In this document: positions 26,029 through 36,107 of the stretch, piece after piece
Layout: each line of letters opens with the position of its first letter
How positions within the stretch are numbered: the first letter of the stretch is position 1
Assembly (NCBI RefSeq): GCF_009856295.1
Contig: NZ_WMEU01000002.1
Location: 124,001 to 188,000, forward strand
DNA: 64,000 nt
From: Pontibacillus yanchengensis
Lineage (GTDB): Bacteria > Bacillota > Bacilli > Bacillales > BH030062
Direction of reading: 5' to 3'
Program-made: the position numbers and the translations under genes
The notes under the pieces: generated by a model
Told to the model about the DNA's origin: nothing
The model's input: only the letters and a program-made list of their open reading frames with translations
Database searches by the model: none

Positions 26029-27753
26029 ATGAAGTTAGATAAAAAAGAGTTAATTAAAAAATTGGAGCAAATTGCTGTCTATTTAGAATTAAAAGGCGAA
26101 AACCCATTTAAAATTTCAGCGTATCGAAAAGCAGCTCAAGCGTTGGAAAATGACGATCGTTCTTTATCAGAAATAGATGATTTCACAAACATGACTGGAA
26201 TTGGGAAAGGTACAGCAGCAGTCATTCAAGAATTAGTTGAAACAGGTGAAGCAGAAGTGTTGAATCAACTTGAGGAAGACGTTCCTGCTGGGTTAGTGCC
26301 GTTATTACAATTACAAGGTCTTGGTGGAAAAAAGCTAGCAAAATTGTACCAGGAACTCGGTGTGACAGACGCAACTTCACTTAAAGAAGCGTGTGAACAA
26401 GAACAAGTACAACAGCTTAGTGGGTTCGGCAAAAAGACGGAAGAAAAAATCCTTCAAGCGCTTGAGGATGTATCGAAGAGACCGGAGCGTTTACCGATAG
26501 CTGTTATGCTACCGATTGCAGAGCGCATTGAATCTTTTTTACAAACAGTCGAGGGGATTGATGAATTCTCAAGAGCTGGTAGCTTACGAAGAATGAAAGA
26601 GACGATTAAAGATATTGATTTTATAATCGCTACTGAAGATTATGAAAAAGTAAGAGAACAATTATTGCAATTAGACAATATAAAGGAAGTAGTTGCGAAA
26701 GGCGATACTAAAGTTTCTTTGTTGTTAGCTGAAGGATATGATATTGGTGTTGATTTTCGTTTGGTTGAGCCTCAAGAATTTGCAACGACCTTGCATCATT
26801 TCACAGGAGCCAAAGACCATAATGTAGCTATGAGACAATTAGCTAAAGATCAAGGTAAAAAAATAAGTGAGTATGGTGTTGAGAATAGCGAAACAGGGGA
26901 TATTCAAACGTTCACCAATGAAGAAACATTCTTTGCTCACTTTGGTCTGGAATATATTCCACCGGAAGTAAGGGAAAATCTTGGGGAAGTAGAATCTTTT
27001 AGACAAAAGATTACATTACTAGACCATCAAGATATTCGTGGTGATTTACACATGCACACCGCTTGGAGCGACGGTGCGCAATCATTAAAGGAAATGGCAG
27101 ATCGGGCTATCGAAAAAGGGTATGAATACATCGCCATCACAGATCACTCGAAGTATTTACGAGTCGCTAATGGTTTAGACGAAGATCGCCTGCGTAAGCA
27201 ACGAGAGGAAATTGATAAGCTAAATGAAACGTTTGAGTCATTTCATATCTTTGCTGGTATTGAGATGGATATTTTACCAGATGGTTCATTAGACTTTTCG
27301 GAGGATTTCTTAAAGGAGATGGACTTTGTTATTGCATCGATTCATTCGAATTTTAATCAAACGCAGGAAGAGATAATGAATCGTTTACGAACCGCTCTAG
27401 AATGTCCTTATGTCCATTTAATTGCTCATCCTACTGGACGCTTGATTGGTAGACGTAACGGATATGATGTTGATATAGAACAGTTAATTCAAGGCGCTAA
27501 AGAAACAGGTACTGCTCTAGAGTTGAATGCAAATCCAAATCGTCTTGATTTATCTTGGGAATATTTAACGAAAGCGCAAGAAGAAGGAGTACGCATTGCG
27601 ATTAATACGGATGCCCATACCTATTCCATGCTTGAACATATGGAAATTGGTGTAGGGATAGGACGGAAAGGTTGGTTGCGTAAAGAAAATGTGCTAAATA
27701 CATGGACGAAAGAGCAACTATCCTTATTTATGAACAATAAAAAGCCAGAGTAG
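26029..27753 (+). CDS. polX: DNA polymerase/3'-5' exonuclease PolX
   Basis: PolX is a family X repair polymerase that fills short gaps and has a PHP-domain 3'-5' exonuclease. The 574-residue protein shows helix-hairpin-helix motifs ([13 protein letters not shown], about 55; [13 protein letters not shown], about 100; [12 protein letters not shown], about 130), the nucleotidyltransferase site [18 protein letters not shown] (about 184-201), and the PHP metal site [13 protein letters not shown] (about 340) and [10 protein letters not shown] (about 364). It lies 25 bases before mutS2, forming a repair gene pair as in B. subtilis (yshC-mutSB). Confidence 0.97.
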   Translation: MKLDKKELIKKLEQIAVYLELKGENPFKISAYRKAAQALENDDRSLSEIDDFTNMTGIGKGTAAVIQELVETGEAEVLNQLEEDVPAGLVPLLQLQGLGGKKLAKLYQELGVTDATSLKEACEQEQVQQLSGFGKKTEEKILQALEDVSKRPERLPIAVMLPIAERIESFLQTVEGIDEFSRAGSLRRMKETIKDIDFIIATEDYEKVREQLLQLDNIKEVVAKGDTKVSLLLAEGYDIGVDFRLVEPQEFATTLHHFTGAKDHNVAMRQLAKDQGKKISEYGVENSETGDIQTFTNEETFFAHFGLEYIPPEVRENLGEVESFRQKITLLDHQDIRGDLHMHTAWSDGAQSLKEMADRAIEKGYEYIAITDHSKYLRVANGLDEDRLRKQREEIDKLNETFESFHIFAGIEMDILPDGSLDFSEDFLKEMDFVIASIHSNFNQTQEEIMNRLRTALECPYVHLIAHPTGRLIGRRNGYDVDIEQLIQGAKETGTALELNANPNRLDLSWEYLTKAQEEGVRIAINTDAHTYSMLEHMEIGVGIGRKGWLRKENVLNTWTKEQLSLFMNNKKPE

Positions 27754-27778
27754 AAGAGATAAAGGGGATTCAGAAACC

Positions 27779-30124
27779 ATGAATGACCGCATATATCATG
27801 TCTTAGAATACAATAAAATTATAGAACAACTCGCGGCGCAGGCTTCATCCTCATTAGGAAAAGAACAAGCACAGAAGTTGAAGCCCTCCATTGATGTAGA
27901 TGAAATACGCAAGTGGCAGGATGATACGGATGAGGCAGCAAATGTGCTCCGCTTAAAAGGCCATGCACCACTTGGTGGTATTTTTGATATTAAGCCTATT
28001 ATTAAAAGGGCGACTATTGGTGGAATGCTTCAGCCAGAAGAGTGCCTTGATGTGGCAAGCACAATCTACGGTGGAAAGCAAATCAAGTCATTTATAGAGG
28101 AAATTGAAGAAGCGGATTTGCCTATTCTTAGAGAACTTGTCAGCCATATTGTTGCATTGAATGATTTAGAACGTTCCATTAAGAGTTGCATAGACGATCA
28201 TGGGAAAGTGATGGATGGAGCATCGGATCAGCTTCGTACGATACGTTCTCGTATTCGAACAAATGAGAGTCGAGTACGAGATAAGTTAGAAGGATGGACA
28301 AAATCCAAAAGTAAAATGCTTTCAGACGCCATTATAACCATTCGAAATGATCGTTATGTATTACCTGTAAAACAAGAATATCGTGGGGCAGTTGGCGGTA
28401 TTGTACACGACCAATCCTCTTCTGGAGCTACGTTATTTGTCGAACCACAAGCAGTTGTGGAACTAAACAACCAATTACAAGAAGCGAAAGTTCAAGAGAA
28501 ACATGAAGTAGAGCGTATTTTGATGGAACTTTCCGAACGTGTAGCTGCAGATGAAGAGTACTTATACCAAAATGTCGAAGTGTTAGCTCAACTAGATTTC
28601 ATGTTTGCTAAAGCGCGTTTCTCAAAGACAATAAGAGCTGCAAAACCATCTATTAATGATCAAGGTATTATTAAAATGAAACAAGCACGTCATCCTCTAA
28701 TAGCAGATGATGAGGTAGTACCAAATGATGTCGAACTCGGTGAGGAGTATTCATCCATTGTAATAACTGGTCCAAACACAGGTGGTAAGACCGTTACATT
28801 GAAAATGGTAGGGCTTTGTTCCCTAATGGCTCAGTCAGGGTTGCAAATTCCTGCTCAAGATGGATGTGAGATGACAGTATTTGAGAATGTCTATGCTGAT
28901 ATCGGTGACGAACAATCGATAGAACAGTCATTAAGTACGTTCTCTTCTCATATGACAAACATTGTCGACATTTTGAAGGATGTTAATAATAAGTCCCTTG
29001 TCTTGTTTGATGAACTTGGTGCTGGTACGGATCCACAAGAAGGTGCAGCATTAGCCATGTCTATATTAGACGATGTTGTGAATCGTGGCGCAAAAGTAAT
29101 TGCAACGACTCACTACCCTGAATTAAAAGCATACGGTTATAATAGGGACGGTGTAATTAATGCATCCGTTGAGTTTGATGTGCAAACATTAAAGCCAACC
29201 TATCGATTACTCATCGGAGTTCCTGGTCGTAGTAATGCATTCGAGATTTCTCGCCGCTTAGGCTTAGAGGAAAATGTAATTCAGACAGCCAAAGGTCATA
29301 TGGGACAAGATTCAGAAAGCCTAGAGAATATGATTGCTTCATTAGAAGAATCAAAACGAGAAGCAGATCGAGACTATGAAGAGGCTGAGGCGTTGCTTCA
29401 AGAAGCAGAAGACCTTCATAGGCAACTAGAGCAAAAATGGGCTGAGTTTGAAGATAAACGAGAAGGTCTCTATAAAAAGGCTGAGGACAAAGCTCAAAAA
29501 GCAATCGATAAAGCTAAACAAGAAGCAGAAGACATCGTTGCTGAAATGCGTGAAATGAAAAATCAAGCGGAATGGAAAGAGCATGAATGGATTGAGGCTA
29601 GGAAAACCTTAGATGAAGCACAGCCAGAACTTTCAAAAAAACAAGCCAAACCACAACCAAAAAAGAATACTCAACCTAAACCCCTCAAACCTGGTGATGA
29701 AGTGAAAGTCATTTCATGGAACCAAACAGGCCATATCATTGAGAAAACGAATGAAAAAGAGTATCAAGTTCAACTTGGTATTATGAAAATGAAAGTAAAA
29801 GCAAATGACCTTGAGTTAATAAAAAGGGAAGAGCCAGTTAAACAAAAGCCAATGGCAACAGTTAAAGGCTCTAGTCATCATGTGAAACCTGAATTAGATT
29901 TACGAGGTGAACGTTATGAAGAGGCACTAAGTCGTTTAGAAAAATATATTGATGATGCTACCCTGGCAGGATATCCTCAAGTATCAATTATACACGGCAA
30001 AGGTACGGGAGCATTACGTAAAGGTGTAGAACAATTTGCCAAAGGACATCGATCTATTGCTTCATCTCGAGCAGGTGGCATGAAAGAAGGCGGCAGTGGA
30101 GTTACTGTATTAGAACTTCGTTAA
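27779..30124 (+). CDS. mutS2: MutS2 DNA/ribosome-associated ATPase and endonuclease
   Basis: MutS2 (MutSB) is a MutS paralogue without mismatch-recognition domains; in B. subtilis it has been linked to recombination and rescue of collided ribosomes. The 781-residue protein has a core/lever region, Walker A GPNTGGKT near residue 331, Walker B with [16 protein letters not shown] (about 405-420), a coiled-coil arm (about 510-630), a KOW-like beta domain ([18 protein letters not shown], about 640), and a C-terminal Smr nuclease domain ([15 protein letters not shown] and [14 protein letters not shown]). It follows polX in the same unit. Confidence 0.97.
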   Translation: MNDRIYHVLEYNKIIEQLAAQASSSLGKEQAQKLKPSIDVDEIRKWQDDTDEAANVLRLKGHAPLGGIFDIKPIIKRATIGGMLQPEECLDVASTIYGGKQIKSFIEEIEEADLPILRELVSHIVALNDLERSIKSCIDDHGKVMDGASDQLRTIRSRIRTNESRVRDKLEGWTKSKSKMLSDAIITIRNDRYVLPVKQEYRGAVGGIVHDQSSSGATLFVEPQAVVELNNQLQEAKVQEKHEVERILMELSERVAADEEYLYQNVEVLAQLDFMFAKARFSKTIRAAKPSINDQGIIKMKQARHPLIADDEVVPNDVELGEEYSSIVITGPNTGGKTVTLKMVGLCSLMAQSGLQIPAQDGCEMTVFENVYADIGDEQSIEQSLSTFSSHMTNIVDILKDVNNKSLVLFDELGAGTDPQEGAALAMSILDDVVNRGAKVIATTHYPELKAYGYNRDGVINASVEFDVQTLKPTYRLLIGVPGRSNAFEISRRLGLEENVIQTAKGHMGQDSESLENMIASLEESKREADRDYEEAEALLQEAEDLHRQLEQKWAEFEDKREGLYKKAEDKAQKAIDKAKQEAEDIVAEMREMKNQAEWKEHEWIEARKTLDEAQPELSKKQAKPQPKKNTQPKPLKPGDEVKVISWNQTGHIIEKTNEKEYQVQLGIMKMKVKANDLELIKREEPVKQKPMATVKGSSHHVKPELDLRGERYEEALSRLEKYIDDATLAGYPQVSIIHGKGTGALRKGVEQFAKGHRSIASSRAGGMKEGGSGVTVLELR

Positions 30125-30145
30125 TAGAAATAAGGGAGAGGTTGA

Positions 30146-30550
30146 ATGAACTTTTGGGAGAACCCCTTCGTAGAGACAGCAGCAAGCTTTAGTGTCGTGG
30201 TGTTATGTTCGGTAGTGTTTTTGGCAGTGTTTGAAATTGTAACGAAATATAATAATTGGGAAGAAATTAAAAAAGGTAATCTTTCGGTTGCTATGGCAAC
30301 AGGGGGAAAGATTTTTGGGATTTCCAACATTTTTCGGTTTTCCATCCAGCATAATGACACGCTTGTTGAAATGATGTTATGGGGACTATGTGGCTTCGTT
30401 TTATTGTTAATGGGATATTTTATTTTTGAATTTTTAACTCCAAGCTTTCGAATTGATACAGAAATAGCAGATGATAATAGAGCAGTAGGTTTTATTTCTA
30501 TGGTTATTTCTATTGGACTATCCTTTGTTATTGGAGCGAATATTGGGTAA
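30146..30550 (+). CDS. yshE: DUF350 membrane protein YshE
   Basis: The 134-residue protein has four membrane segments (about 12-30, 43-55 weak, 76-96, 112-132) with the DUF350 pattern ATGGKIFGISNIFRFSIQ and VGFISMVISIGLSFVIGANIG. Its function is unknown. GGGAGAGG stands 6-8 bases before the ATG; it lies 21 bases after mutS2, as in B. subtilis, and is likely its co-transcribed partner. Confidence 0.9.
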   Translation: MNFWENPFVETAASFSVVVLCSVVFLAVFEIVTKYNNWEEIKKGNLSVAMATGGKIFGISNIFRFSIQHNDTLVEMMLWGLCGFVLLLMGYFIFEFLTPSFRIDTEIADDNRAVGFISMVISIGLSFVIGANIG

Positions 30551-30564
30551 GGGAGAGAAAAAGT

Positions 30565-30648
30565 GTGGAGACCCTTGCAAAAGTTTTAGGTGTTGTTTCC
30601 GTTGTTTTTATAGTAGCTGGAATCATTTATATGATGTTTTTCGCTTAA
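30565..30648 (+). CDS. 27-residue putative membrane peptide
   Basis: GTG 30565 follows AAGGGAGAG closely and opens a 27-codon frame reading METLAKVLGVVSVVFIVAGI, then IYMMFFA. Most of it is one membrane helix. It begins 14 bases after yshE and ends 15 bases before a terminator, so it would be the last cistron of the polX-mutS2-yshE transcript. I do not recognise it. The strong ribosome site and operon position make translation plausible. Confidence 0.55.
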   Translation: METLAKVLGVVSVVFIVAGIIYMMFFA

Positions 30649-30662
30649 TTTAGTTATACATA

Positions 30663-30694
30663 AAGGCCAACTCTTTTGTTAGAGTTGGCCTTTA
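30663..30694. terminator. Bidirectional terminator between the 27-residue gene and the ABC-F gene
   Basis: AAAGGCCAACTCT and AGAGTTGGCCTTT arms separate two convergent genes. Confidence 0.9.
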
Positions 30695-30714
30695 TTCGTT
30701 AGTAGATTCTAATT

Positions 30715-32271
30715 TTAAAATACCTTCGTTGTCCAATCTTCACAGTTCCAAACATCCGTCACAATATCCTGGTAAAATTCAGGTTCGTGGGAAATGAGTA
30801 AAATGCTTCCTTTGTATGCTTGAAGGGCTCGTTTAAGCTCTGCCTTAGCGTCCACGTCTAAGTGGTTTGTAGGTTCGTCTAAAACGAGAAGGTTGGTTTC
30901 TTTATTCATTAGCTTACATAAGCGAACTTTTGCTTTTTCTCCACCACTTAGCACTTGTACCTTACTTTCAATATGCTTTGGGGTTAACCCACAACGTGCT
31001 AATGCAGAACGCACTTCAGCTTGGTTGAAATGTCTGAACTCATTCCAAACTTCTTCTAAGCACGTTTCGTTGTTTTCAAATTTCAATTCTTGTTCGAAGT
31101 AACCTATTTCCAGATAATCTCCAAGTTGCACAGTACCTGAAACAGGTTGGATTTCTCCAAGAATCGAACGAAGCAATGTTGTTTTACCAATTCCATTAGC
31201 CCCGGAGAGAGCAATCTTTTGACCTCTTTCCATTTCAAGATTTAGAGGTCTAGATAATGGCTCGTTATAGCCTATCACAAGATCTTTTGTTTCAAACAAA
31301 TACTTCCCAGGGGTGCGTGCTTGTTTAAAGTCGAATTTAGGCTTGGGTTTCTCACCAGATAATTCGATTTTATCCATTTTGTCGAGCTTCTTCTGTCTAG
31401 ACATCGCCATTTTACTTGTAGCAGCATTTGCTTTATTACGAGCGACAAAGTCTTTTAATTGAGCGATTTCTTTTTGTTGCTTTTTATATGCAGCTTCAAG
31501 CTGTTGTTGTTTCATTTCGTAAACGCGAAGGAATTCATCATAGTCACCAGGGTAGCGTGTAATCGTTTGATTCTCCATATGATATATTAAATTCACCACG
31601 CTATTTAGGAAAGGAATATCATGCGATATGAGAATAAATGCATGATCATATTCTTGTAAATAACGCTTTAGCCACTCAATGTGTTCAACGTCTAAATAGT
31701 TTGTTGGCTCATCAAGTAGGAGAATATCTGGTTTTTCAAGAAGAAGCTTGGCCAGCAATACTTTCGTACGTTGTCCACCACTTAAATCATGGACATCGCG
31801 TTCAAGTCCTATATCATCTAAGCCAAGTCCTCTTGCAACTTCCTCTACTTTAGCATCGATAATGTAAAAGTCATTGTTTGTTAGAGCATCTTGAAGTTTT
31901 CCGGTTTCCTCTAATAATGTCTCTAACTCCTCTGGTTCGACTTCCCCCATTTTTGCAAAAAGCTCATTCATTTCCGTTTCCATATCGAAAAGGTATTGGA
32001 AAGCCGTTTTTAATACATCACGCATTGTCATGCCAGGTTTAAGATCAGCATGTTGGTCTAAGTATCCAACACGGACGCGTTTAGACCATTCCACTTTGCC
32101 TTCATCAGGTTGAAGTTTTCCTGTGATAATATTCATAAAGGTTGATTTACCTTCCCCATTTGCACCAATGAGTCCTATGTGTTCACCTTGGAGCAAGCGG
32201 AACGAAACATCGTCAAAAATGGCACGGTCTCCAAAACCATGACTCAAATTACTTACTGTTAATAAACTCAT
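30715..32271 (-). CDS. yfmM: ABC-F family ATPase (YfmM-like)
   Basis: ABC-F proteins are soluble ribosome-associated ATPases without membrane domains. The 518-residue protein contains two nucleotide-binding domains: Walker A GANGEGKST and GANGIGKTT, signature LSGGQRTKVLLAKLLL and LSGGEKAKVRLCKL, Walker B ILLLDEPTNYLD and LLVLDEPTNHLD. They are joined by a basic linker (about 240-310, KKQQKEIAQLKDFVARNKANAATSKMAMSRQ). Length and sequence fit B. subtilis YfmM. Its target state on the ribosome is not known with certainty. ATG 32271 is chosen since AAGGTG lies 9 bases before it. The gene stands alone. Confidence 0.92.
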   Translation of the reverse strand: MSLLTVSNLSHGFGDRAIFDDVSFRLLQGEHIGLIGANGEGKSTFMNIITGKLQPDEGKVEWSKRVRVGYLDQHADLKPGMTMRDVLKTAFQYLFDMETEMNELFAKMGEVEPEELETLLEETGKLQDALTNNDFYIIDAKVEEVARGLGLDDIGLERDVHDLSGGQRTKVLLAKLLLEKPDILLLDEPTNYLDVEHIEWLKRYLQEYDHAFILISHDIPFLNSVVNLIYHMENQTITRYPGDYDEFLRVYEMKQQQLEAAYKKQQKEIAQLKDFVARNKANAATSKMAMSRQKKLDKMDKIELSGEKPKPKFDFKQARTPGKYLFETKDLVIGYNEPLSRPLNLEMERGQKIALSGANGIGKTTLLRSILGEIQPVSGTVQLGDYLEIGYFEQELKFENNETCLEEVWNEFRHFNQAEVRSALARCGLTPKHIESKVQVLSGGEKAKVRLCKLMNKETNLLVLDEPTNHLDVDAKAELKRALQAYKGSILLISHEPEFYQDIVTDVWNCEDWTTKVF

Positions 32272-32456
32272 ATATATATACACCTTACCTCATATTCTTA
32301 GTCATCCTTATTCATTATAAAGGTCTAAACCAAGAACCGATAGGGGGAGGAATACTTTTCTTAATGAAAGCCTATACATTCACTTCCATAAACTAACAAA
32401 ATGTTTTTTGCTTTTTGGTAAATCCTACTAAAAGGGAGGGAGGGGGTTGTAAGAAT

Positions 32457-33151
32457 GTGTTAGAAGTACTTTTAAGAGTATTGATTACGTTTGTAGTGTT
32501 ACTTATCTTAACGAAGATAATGGGGAGAAAACAAATTAGTCAATTAACTTTTTTTAATTACGTTACTGGAATTAGTATAGGTACAATTGGGGGAAGTCTT
32601 ACTATTGATGAAAATTTAGAGATGGTTACCGGATACACTGCTTTAATTGGATGGAGTGTACTCACGGTTGTAGCTGGATTTATAAATATGCATTCCAAAA
32701 ATGTAAGGGGCATTGTTGATGGGCAACCAGTTGTATTGATTAAACAAGGAAAAATAATGGATGATGCAATGAAAAGACTACGATTGATTTAGATGAGGTA
32801 GTGCTACTGTTAAGAAACAAAGATGTTTTTTCGATACAGGATGTGGATTATGCGATCATGGAGACAAATGGAAAGATTTCAGTTTTAAAAAAAGAAATGA
32901 AATCATCTGCAACTAAACAAGACGTAAATGCTACTTATACTCAGCCTCAGTTCCCGACATCTATTATTATGGATGGGAATATTTTAGGTAAGAATCTCCG
33001 AGATCTGGGACTAAGTAAGGATTGGCTGTATAGTCAGTTGAAAATAAAAGGAATAGAAACATCTGAGGCAGTTTTTTATGCAGAAATCCAGAAAGATGGT
33101 TCTATCTTTATAGATGAATACAAGGACAACGTAAAAGGACGCCTTTTCTGA
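32457..33151 (+). pseudogene. DUF421 (YetF/YrbG-like) membrane protein gene, frameshifted
   Basis: Two adjacent frames together make one DUF421 protein. The first (32457-32792; GTG start behind a G-rich ribosome site) encodes the membrane part and IVDGQPVVLIKQGKIMDDAMKR; it stops at TAG 32790-32792. The sequence continues in the other frame as TIDLDEVVLLLRNKDVFSIQDVDYAIMETNGKISVL, then to the stop at 33151. One missing base near 32770-32778 (after the AAAAG run) explains the break. Such proteins sit in the membrane with a cytoplasmic domain of unknown function, often in sporulation contexts. Whether this is a true mutation or a sequence error cannot be told here. Confidence 0.8.
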
Positions 33152-33173
33152 TCAGCAGAAGAGGCGCTTTTAG
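33138..33173 (+). terminator. Terminator after the DUF421 gene
   Basis: CGCCTTTTCTG and CAGAAGAGGCG arms followed by CTTTTAG overlap the end of the DUF421 frame. Confidence 0.75.
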
Positions 33174-33192
33174 AATTAATCTTTTTCTTTGT

Positions 33193-33399
33193 CTACAAAA
33201 GGTTTTCCATAGTCTTTTTGAAATCCTTCATTTTCTCATCAGGTTGCAATTCAATCGGATGATCTTTACGGTTCCAATCGACATTTGATTGGGATGTAAC
33301 CCCCATCTTTTTTCCAGTTGAATCATTAATCACTCCTTCTTTCTCTCCATCTGGATGTGGAGACGTTTGGGAATGAGTGTTTTGTTTTTGATTTGGCAT
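33193..33399 (-). CDS. Small hydrophilic hypothetical protein
   Basis: This 68-residue protein is very polar and rich in Asn, Gln, Lys and Asp (MPNQKQNTHSQTSPHPDGEK, later DHPIELQPDEKMKDFKKTMENLL), probably unstructured at its N-terminus. AAGGAGG lies 9 bases before its ATG, which strongly supports translation. Composition resembles small spore-associated proteins, but I see no family signature; the spore idea is inference. Confidence 0.65.
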   Translation of the reverse strand: MPNQKQNTHSQTSPHPDGEKEGVINDSTGKKMGVTSQSNVDWNRKDHPIELQPDEKMKDFKKTMENLL

Positions 33400-33583
33400 G
33401 AAATCATCCTCCTTCTACATTAAGTTAAGGAGTTTATAGTAAACCTATTCTATAATCGATGTGTTTTTGCCAAAAGACTTACTTATCACTATCCTACCTA
33501 GAGCGGAGGACATATGGACTGGTTATTCGAAATAATTCCAACTAAAGTTGTATTTGTAATCTTTTAAAAATTTAAAATAGTGA

Positions 33584-33612
33584 TTCAAAATGTATGAACT
33601 TATCGTTATAAT
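33584..33612 (+). promoter_or_regulatory. Possible promoter of lcfA
   Basis: TTCAAA (33584-33589) and TATAAT (33607-33612) are 17 bp apart, 37 bases before the lcfA ATG. No FadR palindrome is visible here. Confidence 0.45.
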
Positions 33613-33648
33613 AAAGATAAGACTAAGTAAAAAGAAGGGGGTTTTGTA

Positions 33649-35355
33649 ATGGAGAATTCGATAGAAAAACCATGGAGTAATCATTATCCTAAAGAAATTC
33701 CTACAACTCTTACGTACGATGAAAAGCCTTTGCAATCATTTTTAGAGGAAAGTGCTAAAGAATACCCTGAAAAGAAAGCGCTTCACTTTCTGGGGAGAGA
33801 AATGACATTCCATGAGCTATATGAGCAAGTTAAGTCTTTTGCAAGTTATCTTCAAAAATTAGGGTTAGAAAAAGGTGATCGAGTAGCTATTATGCTCCCA
33901 AATACACCACAGTCAGTTATAAGCTATTATGGAGTACTGATGGCTGGTGGGATAGTTGTTCAAACAAATCCTTTATATATGGAAAGGGAACTGGAGTATC
34001 AACTTAAAGATTCTGGTGCAAAAATGATTGTATGTTTAGATATTCTATACCCAAAGGTTTCTAATGTAAAAGGTCGTACGGATTTACAGCATGTTGTTGT
34101 AGCAAGTATTAAGGAATATCTACCATTTCCGAAAAACATTATTTACCCATTCATACAAAAGAGACAATATAAGCTTGTTGTGAATGTGGAACATAGTGAA
34201 GATACTCATGTATGGAGTCGTGCATTAGAGGAAGCTTCTGGTCAGGTAGCAGAAGTAGATATTGATCCTAAAGTGGACTTGGCATTACTTCAATATACAG
34301 GTGGAACAACTGGTTATCCTAAAGGTGTTATGCTTACCCATTCTAATTTAGTTTCGAACACACAGATGTGTAAAGCCTGGTTGTATAAAGCAAAAAAAGG
34401 TGAAGAAATTGTTTTAGGTATCCTCCCGTTCTTTCATGTTTATGGCATGACAGCAGTAATGAATCTTTCTATCATGTTTGCATCTAAAATGGTCTTATTA
34501 CCGAAATTTGAAGTAGAAGATGTATTAAAAACAATCCATAAACAAAAGCCTACTTTATTCCCGGGAGCACCAACGATTTATATCGCTCTTTTAAACCATC
34601 CATCCTTAGCTAAATATGATCTCTCTTCTATTGAAGCTTGCATTAGCGGATCTGCTCCACTACCAGCAGAAGTACAGGAACAATTCGAAAAAGTGACAAA
34701 TGGTAAACTAGTTGAGGGATATGGATTAACGGAATCATCACCTGTGACACACTCTAACTTTGTATGGTCCAATCGGGTTGGGGGGAGCATTGGGGTACCT
34801 TGGCCAGATACTGATGCTAAAATTTTCAAACCAGATACAACCGAGGAAGTAGAAGTAGGTGAGATTGGAGAAATTGCCGTAAAAGGTCCTCAAATTATGA
34901 AAGGGTACTGGAACCGACCAGAAGAGACTGAAAATGTTTTACGTGAAGGTTGGCTGCTAACAGGCGATTTAGGATATATGAATGAGGATGGATATTTCTT
35001 TGTAGTGGATCGTAAAAAAGATATGATTATAGCTGGTGGATATAATATTTATCCACGTGAAGTAGAGGAAGTTTTATATGAACACGAAGCTATTCAGGAA
35101 GTAGTTGTGGCAGGTATTCCAGATCCTTATCGAGGAGAAACTGTCAAAGCTTATGTGGTGCTAAAGCAACATTTCTCATTGACGGAAGAGGAATTAGATC
35201 AATTTTGTAGAAAACATATGGCGGCCTATAAAGTGCCACGTATATATGAATTTAGAGACGAATTACCGAAAACAGCAGTCGGAAAGATTTTAAGAAGAGC
35301 TCTGGTAGATGAAGAGAAAAAGAAGCAATCTATGGACAATCAAAAAACGGTCTGA
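33649..35355 (+). CDS. lcfA: Long-chain fatty acid-CoA ligase
   Basis: LcfA activates long-chain fatty acids to acyl-CoA using ATP, the entry to beta-oxidation. The 568-residue protein is an AMP-forming ligase: P-loop-like YTGGTTGYPKGVMLTH (about 220-235), EGYGLTESSP (about 355-364), WLLTGDLGYMNEDGYFFVVDRKKDMIIAGGYNIYPREVE (about 438-475) and the catalytic lysine near PKTAVGKILRR (about 540). GGGGG precedes the ATG. It heads the lcfA-fadR-fadB-etfB-etfA cluster, as in B. subtilis, and a small terminator-like hairpin (35354-35376) separates it from fadR. Confidence 0.96.
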   Translation: MENSIEKPWSNHYPKEIPTTLTYDEKPLQSFLEESAKEYPEKKALHFLGREMTFHELYEQVKSFASYLQKLGLEKGDRVAIMLPNTPQSVISYYGVLMAGGIVVQTNPLYMERELEYQLKDSGAKMIVCLDILYPKVSNVKGRTDLQHVVVASIKEYLPFPKNIIYPFIQKRQYKLVVNVEHSEDTHVWSRALEEASGQVAEVDIDPKVDLALLQYTGGTTGYPKGVMLTHSNLVSNTQMCKAWLYKAKKGEEIVLGILPFFHVYGMTAVMNLSIMFASKMVLLPKFEVEDVLKTIHKQKPTLFPGAPTIYIALLNHPSLAKYDLSSIEACISGSAPLPAEVQEQFEKVTNGKLVEGYGLTESSPVTHSNFVWSNRVGGSIGVPWPDTDAKIFKPDTTEEVEVGEIGEIAVKGPQIMKGYWNRPEETENVLREGWLLTGDLGYMNEDGYFFVVDRKKDMIIAGGYNIYPREVEEVLYEHEAIQEVVVAGIPDPYRGETVKAYVVLKQHFSLTEEELDQFCRKHMAAYKVPRIYEFRDELPKTAVGKILRRALVDEEKKKQSMDNQKTV

Positions 35356-35377
35356 GCCTATGGCTCTTTTTTCTTTT
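35354..35377 (+). terminator. Terminator after lcfA
   Basis: GAGCC/GGCTC hairpin with a 3-base loop followed by TTTTTTC; short, so possibly leaky. Confidence 0.65.
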
Positions 35378-35407
35378 GGAAAAGTAGGACAAGTCTAATA
35401 CTCATGA

Positions 35408-35459
35408 TTGACAGGTACCATTCAGTTTTGTAAAATATAGATGAATGATGATTCATTCA
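35408..35459 (+). promoter_or_regulatory. fadR promoter with FadR operator
   Basis: TTGACA (35408-35413) and TAAAAT (35431-35436), 17 bp apart, form a sigma-A promoter. Just downstream, at 35442-35459, lies the perfect 18 bp palindrome TGAATGATGATTCATTCA, which fits the known Bacillus FadR site TGAATGAnnAnTCATTCA closely. It covers the predicted transcription start, so bound FadR would block the promoter; long-chain acyl-CoA should release it. Confidence 0.88.
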
Positions 35460-35502
35460 TTTTTTTAGAGACATGAGGTTAGACAGAGTAAGGGGATCGA
35501 TT

Positions 35503-36093
35503 ATGAAAAAAAATAAACCAAAATACAAACAGATTATAGACGCAGCTGTAGAAGTTATTGCGGAAAATGGATATCATTCTTCACAAGTCTCTAAAATAGC
35601 CAAAAAAGCTGGCGTTGCAGATGGAACAATCTATTTATACTTTAAGAACAAAGAAGATATATTGGTATCCTTATTTCAAGAAAAAATGGGACAATTTATC
35701 GAAAAAATAGAGGAAGAAATACAAACAAAGTCGAATGCAAAAGAGAAGCTACTATCAATGGTTGAAATGCATTACAGTCAACTTGCCGAAAATCATCAGT
35801 TGGCTATTGTTACTCAGTTAGAGTTGCGTCAGTCTAATAAAGAGCTTCGGCTAAAAATTAATGATGTATTAAAGCGTTATCTAGAAGTCATCGATCATAT
35901 AGTGCAAGAAGGAATGGAGGAGCAACATTTTGATCCATCCTTAGATATGCGTCTCGTTCGACAGATGGTATTTGGAACCCTGGATGAAACTGTTACTAAT
36001 TGGGTAATGAACGAGCAAAAGTATGATCTGATGCAACAGGCTAATGGTGTCCATCAACTTCTTATAAATGGATTATCACAAACAAGGGAATAA
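35503..36093 (+). CDS. fadR: TetR family fatty acid degradation repressor FadR
   Basis: FadR of Bacillus represses beta-oxidation genes and is released by long-chain acyl-CoA; it is unrelated to E. coli FadR. The 196-residue product has an N-terminal TetR helix-turn-helix (IIDAAVEVIAENGYHSSQVSKIAKKAGVADGTIYLYFKNKEDIL, about 10-53) and a helical ligand-binding domain. ATG 35503 is chosen from the AAGGGG site upstream and the family length (194). It is preceded by its own operator and followed by fadB after 14 bases. Confidence 0.95.
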   Translation: MKKNKPKYKQIIDAAVEVIAENGYHSSQVSKIAKKAGVADGTIYLYFKNKEDILVSLFQEKMGQFIEKIEEEIQTKSNAKEKLLSMVEMHYSQLAENHQLAIVTQLELRQSNKELRLKINDVLKRYLEVIDHIVQEGMEEQHFDPSLDMRLVRQMVFGTLDETVTNWVMNEQKYDLMQQANGVHQLLINGLSQTRE

Positions 36094-36107
36094 AGGAGGA
36101 ACATTTA

